From: Methanoregula sp.
GTDB lineage: Archaea > Halobacteriota > Methanomicrobia > Methanomicrobiales > Methanospirillaceae
Direction: 5' to 3'
NCBI GenBank assembly: GCA_023228295.1
Contig: JALOBP010000046.1
Coordinates: forward strand, 1-24,955
Length of the DNA: 24,955 bases
The notes under the pieces: model-generated
What the model saw: the letters and a program-made list of their open reading frames with translations, nothing else
Databases searched by the model: none
What the model was told of the DNA's origin: nothing
Program-made: the position numbers and the translations under genes
Shown here: piece by piece, positions 21,872 to 24,955 of the stretch
Layout: the number at the start of each line of letters is the position of its first letter
Numbering within the stretch: the first letter of the stretch is position 1

Positions 21872-22311
21872 ACTGCCTCCGGTGCCAGCAGCACTTCTGC
21901 GACATCGATCCCGAAGAACCTCCGGCAGAGGAGACGCCCCTTCTCGATATTGCAGCCGGCTTTGCCGATGGCAATCCCAAGGTCGCTCTTCTGCCGGACG
22001 TAGACGTTCACCGGCCCGTTCTCAGGTGAATGTTCGATCACCGTCACCTCTGCTGGCTTGAAGATGTTTGTGATGAAGGCATCTACCGTATCGGCAGACT
22101 CCACCATCTCGATGCGTTTCCCGAGAACATTGGTTAAGCGCTTGATATTCTCACCCTTCTTGCCGATGGCAAGGCCCATGTCCCCCGGGCGGATCACGTA
22201 GATCACACGGTCGAAGCGGTCGTCGATCACGCAGTCAAGTGCCGTGGATTTGGTCAGGATCCTCAACTCTTCGATATATCTCCGTTCCTTAAAGCCGATA
22301 TTGCGTTCCAT
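21868..22311 (-). CDS. NusA-like KH-domain RNA-binding protein
   Basis: 147 residues, the usual size of archaeal NusA, which consists of two KH domains only. KH1 shows VIRPGDMGLAIGKKGENIKR (GxxG as GKKG), KH2 shows VYVRQKSDLGIAIGKAGCNI (GxxG as GKAG), with IFKPAEVTVIE between. The family is thought to bind nascent RNA during transcription elongation or termination. Archaeal nusA normally sits in the RNA polymerase/ribosomal protein operon; here it is coupled to hisE, so it could be a second copy or the relocated only one. A promoter should lie in the 22312-22400 AT-rich stretch, but I cannot place the TATA box firmly. Confidence 0.88.
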   Translation of the reverse strand: MERNIGFKERRYIEELRILTKSTALDCVIDDRFDRVIYVIRPGDMGLAIGKKGENIKRLTNVLGKRIEMVESADTVDAFITNIFKPAEVTVIEHSPENGPVNVYVRQKSDLGIAIGKAGCNIEKGRLLCRRFFGIDVAEVLLAPEAV

Positions 22312-22375
22312 TTCAAAATCAATCCGATAGTATCCGCGATTTTTGGTATTCGAAATTTGATATCCGTGAATTATT

Positions 22376-22440
22376 ACCCGGAAAAGCCCGGGTGCCTTCG
22401 TGTTTATTTTATGAAATGATCACGCTGCTATGGTAAAAAA
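22376..22440 (-). terminator. Possible terminator after the SIMPL-domain gene
   Basis: On the minus strand a U6 tract (22440-22435) comes 24 bases after the stop, followed farther down by a hairpin ACCCGG-N6-CCGGGT (22376-22393). Either could end the transcript. Confidence 0.35.
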
Positions 22441-22463
22441 GTTGTGAAAGGGATTTATTGCGA

Positions 22464-23204
22464 TTACTGGATGGTGTAGGTGATCGTGACGGTGGCGCTG
22501 ACCGTGATGTCGCCGGACTGGACCGGTGTTGAAGCGGCGGTTTTCATTGCCCCACCCATAGCATCATACTGGTAATTCTGGTACAGGACCGGGGAATACC
22601 CCTGGCTGATATCGGCATTTTTCACACCGGTAATGGTGGTTCCCATTGTCGTAGCTACGGTGTCGGCATCTGACCGTGCACGGGTGACCGCCTTCTGGAG
22701 GGCCTGGGTCCGGAGCACCTGGGACTGCTCGTCGGACAGCATGAACTGGATGGAGGTTGCCTGGTTGATACCATTTGCTACGGCAACATCGATGACCTCA
22801 CCGGTCTTGCTGACATCGTGGAGGGTGACAGTCAGGGTGTTGGTAACCTGGTAGGTTTTAATTTTAGGGGTCAGGATACCGCCGGTCGATTCCTCGTACA
22901 CCGGGTAGATGTTGTAGCCGGTTGTCTTGAGGGCATCTCGGGGGATGCCTGCCGCGACAAGGGCATCGATCACCGAATTCATCTTCACGGAATTCTCGGA
23001 CTGGGCCTGCTTGACATCAGTGTTCTCTGTCTGGACCGAAAAGGTAACCTGCGCCCGGTCGGGGGTGCCAATCACATTGCCGGTTCCGGTGCTGGTGATG
23101 ACTTTGTCTTTGTCTGTACTGTCGGATGCCGCGGATGCGGTTCCGACTGCTGCCACCGCAAGGATGAGGAGGATGGCCGCCATGCGCAAAAGTTTCTGCA
23201 TCAT
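22464..23204 (-). CDS. Exported SIMPL-domain protein (DUF541)
   Basis: 246 residues from ATG 23204; the frame extends to 23285 but the extra 27 residues precede a clear signal peptide (KLLRMAAILLILAVAAVGTASA) that should begin the protein. The mature part matches the SIMPL/DUF541 family (like E. coli YggE): ITSTGTGNVIGTPDRAQVTF, TTGYNIYPVYE, YQVTNTLTVTLHDVSKTGEV, and a long helix QALQKAVTRARSDADTVA. Such proteins form oligomeric rings outside the cytoplasmic membrane; a role in oxidative-stress defence has been proposed for YggE. Single gene with its own promoter and a palindrome upstream. Confidence 0.92.
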   Translation of the reverse strand: MMQKLLRMAAILLILAVAAVGTASAASDSTDKDKVITSTGTGNVIGTPDRAQVTFSVQTENTDVKQAQSENSVKMNSVIDALVAAGIPRDALKTTGYNIYPVYEESTGGILTPKIKTYQVTNTLTVTLHDVSKTGEVIDVAVANGINQATSIQFMLSDEQSQVLRTQALQKAVTRARSDADTVATTMGTTITGVKNADISQGYSPVLYQNYQYDAMGGAMKTAASTPVQSGDITVSATVTITYTIQ

Positions 23205-23250
23205 AGTGTTCGTATAATCTTGACCTAAAACGGGGTTAAAGATTCCTTTG

Positions 23251-23277
23251 ACTGCGAAAAATGTCGCAGTTATTAAA
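23251..23277 (-). promoter_or_regulatory. Promoter with palindrome upstream of the SIMPL-domain gene
   Basis: A perfect 7-bp-arm palindrome ACTGCGA-AAAATG-TCGCAGT occupies 23251-23270, directly beside TTTAATAA (minus strand, 23270-23277), a TATA-like element. Its place near the likely start site suggests an operator. A second AT stretch nearer the gene could be the true TATA. Confidence 0.4.
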
Positions 23278-23360
23278 GAGAGCAAAATGGAGGTGTGAAC
23301 TCATACCGGCTGCAACGGATTTCTGCGTTTTTTATGGAAAACTGATAACCAGTTCTCCCG

Positions 23361-23410
23361 GTATATAGGGGTTCCCTGCACCACTAAGAAGATAGATTAT
23401 CCTGCACCAC
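23361..23410 (+). promoter_or_regulatory. Promoter with direct repeats before the homoaconitase-family genes
   Basis: GTATATAG (23361-23368) is a TATA candidate. Downstream the 10-mer CCTGCACCAC occurs twice, at 23375-23384 and 23401-23410, spaced 26 bp from start to start, which spans the likely initiation site and leader. A regulator-binding role is possible. Confidence 0.4.
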
Positions 23411-23432
23411 ATATTGTACAGGCGGTTAGAGC

Positions 23433-24683
23433 ATGACAGCAACAATCGTAGAGAAAATCTTTTCTCAAAAATGTGGCAGCGAAGTCCGGGCAGGCGAAGT
23501 GGTCATGGCCCCTCTTGACGGGGCAATGATCCACGATATCACCGGCCCACTTGCCATTCAGAAGTTCTACGAGATGGGCGGCAAAAAGGTCTTTGACCCG
23601 AAGCGCATCATCATGCTCTTCGACCACCAGATCCCCGCAGATTCCATCGAAGCTGCAAACAACCACGTGTACATGCGGAAGTTTGCCGCAGAACAGGGTA
23701 TCCATAATTACGATATTAATGAGGGCGTCTGTCACCAGGTGACAATCGAGAAAGGCAGGGCAGCGCCGGGCGAGATCGTGGTAGGTGCGGATTCCCATAC
23801 CTGCATGTATGGTGCAACCGGGGCATTTGCCACCGGTATCGGTTCAACGGACATGGGCTTTGCCTTGAAGTTCGGATCCCTCTACTTCAAGGTGCCGGAG
23901 ACGATCCGGGCCGAAGTATCGGGAAAGTTCCAAAAACGGGTCGGTGCAAAGGACCTGATCCTCTCGATTGCGGCTGATGTCGGGGCCGACGGAGCAACCT
24001 ACAAGGCAATCGAGTTTACGGGAAAGACCGTGCGGAAACTCGATATGGCAGGACGGATGACACTCTGCAACATGGCCATCGAGATGGGCGGAAAAGCCGG
24101 CATTGTTGCTCCTGACAAGATTACGTGGGAATACATGAAAGGCCGGCGGAAGATGAAACCGTTCGAACTGGACAGCGACGAGGACGCCAGGTTTGCGGAG
24201 CGGCGGTCGTACAATGTCTCGGACCTCGAACCGCAGGTGGCCGTCCCCCACAATGTTGATACCGGTGTTCCCGTAAGCAAAGTTGCCGGAACGCATGTGG
24301 ACCAGGTCTTCATCGGTTCGTGCACGAACGGGCGTTTCGAGGACCTCATGGAAGCGGCAGAGGTGATGGGCAAAAAGAAGTTCAACCCGAAAATACGGGT
24401 CATCATCATTCCGGCATCCCGCGACGAGTACCTCAAGACATTAAAAGCCGGGCTTATCGAGAAGTTCGTCAAAGCCGGGGCACTGGTCGAGGCACCGTGC
24501 TGCGGGCCGTGCATGGGCGGGGCATTCGGGCTGATTGCACCCGGCGAGGTCTCGCTCTCGACATCGAACCGGAATTTCAAGGGACGGCAGGGAAGTACCG
24601 AAGGGAAAGTCTACCTCTGTTCACCGGCAACGGCAGCGGCCAGCGCAATCACGGGCGAGATAACCGATCCAAGGGAGGTATAA
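23433..24683 (+). CDS. Homoaconitase/3-isopropylmalate dehydratase family, large subunit
   Basis: 416 residues, normal for the two-subunit archaeal enzymes. Cluster ligands are C297 (IGSCTNGR) and C357/C360 (CCGPC), with C356 adjacent. Other family blocks are FDHQIPADS, VGADSHTCMYGATGAFATGIGSTD and the C-terminal STSNRNFKGRQGS. The enzyme isomerises hydroxy-tricarboxylic acids through a cis-alkene: isopropylmalate for leucine, or homocitrate and its homologues for coenzyme B in methanogens. The large subunit does not by itself distinguish these. The small subunit gene begins 1 bp after the stop. ATG 23433 has only a weak SD (GGCGGTTAGAGC). Confidence 0.93.
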   Translation: MTATIVEKIFSQKCGSEVRAGEVVMAPLDGAMIHDITGPLAIQKFYEMGGKKVFDPKRIIMLFDHQIPADSIEAANNHVYMRKFAAEQGIHNYDINEGVCHQVTIEKGRAAPGEIVVGADSHTCMYGATGAFATGIGSTDMGFALKFGSLYFKVPETIRAEVSGKFQKRVGAKDLILSIAADVGADGATYKAIEFTGKTVRKLDMAGRMTLCNMAIEMGGKAGIVAPDKITWEYMKGRRKMKPFELDSDEDARFAERRSYNVSDLEPQVAVPHNVDTGVPVSKVAGTHVDQVFIGSCTNGRFEDLMEAAEVMGKKKFNPKIRVIIIPASRDEYLKTLKAGLIEKFVKAGALVEAPCCGPCMGGAFGLIAPGEVSLSTSNRNFKGRQGSTEGKVYLCSPATAAASAITGEITDPREV

Positions 24684-24684
24684 C

Positions 24685-24955
24685 ATGGCAGCTAAGAAGG
24701 TGATGCCGGCCAAAAAAGCCGTGGTTACGGAAGGACCCGTTGCGAAGAATGCCCGGGCATGGAAGTTCGGCGACGATATCGACACCGATGCAATCATCCC
24801 GGGCCGGTTCCTCACGATCAATAACCCGGAGGAACTAGCTAAGCATGCCTTTGAAGGTACCCGTGACGAATTTGCAAAGAACGTACATAAGGGCGATGTT
24901 ATCGTAGGGGGGCGCAACTTCGGCTGCGGTTCCTCCCGCGAACATGCCCCGCTTG
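24685..24955 (+). CDS. Homoaconitase/3-isopropylmalate dehydratase family, small subunit (3' end outside window)
   Basis: The first 90 codons are present. After a Lys/Ala-rich extension of about 22 residues (AAKKVMPAKKAVV) the family sequence begins: RAWKFGDDIDTDAIIPGRF, then GDVIVGGRNFGCGSSREHAP with the conserved GCGSSREHAP loop. The substrate-selecting loop, YLRT in methanogen homoaconitase and YLV-type in isopropylmalate isomerase, reads FLTI here, so specificity is not settled. ATG 24685 follows GGGAGGT with good spacing, which supports keeping the N-terminal extension. Co-translated with the large subunit. Confidence 0.92.
   Translation, partial: MAAKKVMPAKKAVVTEGPVAKNARAWKFGDDIDTDAIIPGRFLTINNPEELAKHAFEGTRDEFAKNVHKGDVIVGGRNFGCGSSREHAPL

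Noticed and set aside
1..24955. tRNA, rRNA or known riboswitch sequences.
   Set aside because: I read the intergenic stretches for T-loop and cloverleaf signatures and saw none; a covariance-model search would be needed to exclude small RNAs.

Overview
The window looks like chromosomal DNA of a methanogenic archaeon, most likely of the order Methanomicrobiales (Methanoregula-like). The basis is archaeal-type genes: diphthine synthase, a short NusA-like KH protein, a homoaconitase/isopropylmalate isomerase pair, archaeal type IV pilin N-termini, DUF357, KaiC-like proteins, and BRE/TATA promoters with very short leaders. DNA is GC-rich, with AT-rich islands only at promoters. I see no rRNA, tRNA, CRISPR, transposase or phage genes. 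The genus is inference.

Layout. 1-4252: 3' end of an AIR synthase/HypE-like gene; a leftward run SRAP -> QueG-like Fe-S protein -> zinc-ribbon protein; then an Rsm22-type methyltransferase with an added C-terminal domain. 4525-9799: a membrane-anchored protein with duplicated outer domains, facing a leftward three-gene operon of pilin-like surface proteins, the last carrying a PKD domain and a repetitive beta-rich domain. 9800-10369: a 570-bp gap with three copies of a G-rich motif. 10370-13736: a radical SAM gene overlapping a cis-prenyltransferase gene, a CcdA-like/winged-helix protein, a GC-rich palindromic element, and a second, degenerate cis-prenyltransferase homologue facing them.

13782-16526: an iron-uptake operon, DtxR-FeoA fusion -> FeoB, with two operator-like palindromes around its TATA box. 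16668-19923: a rightward cluster of a KaiC-like protein with no P-loop, a KaiC-like/Ras-like GTPase fusion, diphthine synthase and a DUF357 protein. 20016-21558: a flippase-like membrane protein and a DUF151 nuclease-family protein. 21569-23204: leftward SIMPL-domain protein, then NusA-like and hisE overlapping. 23433-end: large and (partial) small subunits of a homoaconitase-family enzyme.

Most interesting: (1) two cis-prenyltransferase homologues whose key motifs are complementary. One has the catalytic Asp but no C-terminal RxG; the other has lost the catalytic motif but ends in RxG, as in the eukaryotic DHDDS/NgBR pair. (2) The KaiC-like pair, both with degenerate RecA P-loops, one fused to an intact small GTPase, with an apparent frameshift at their junction.
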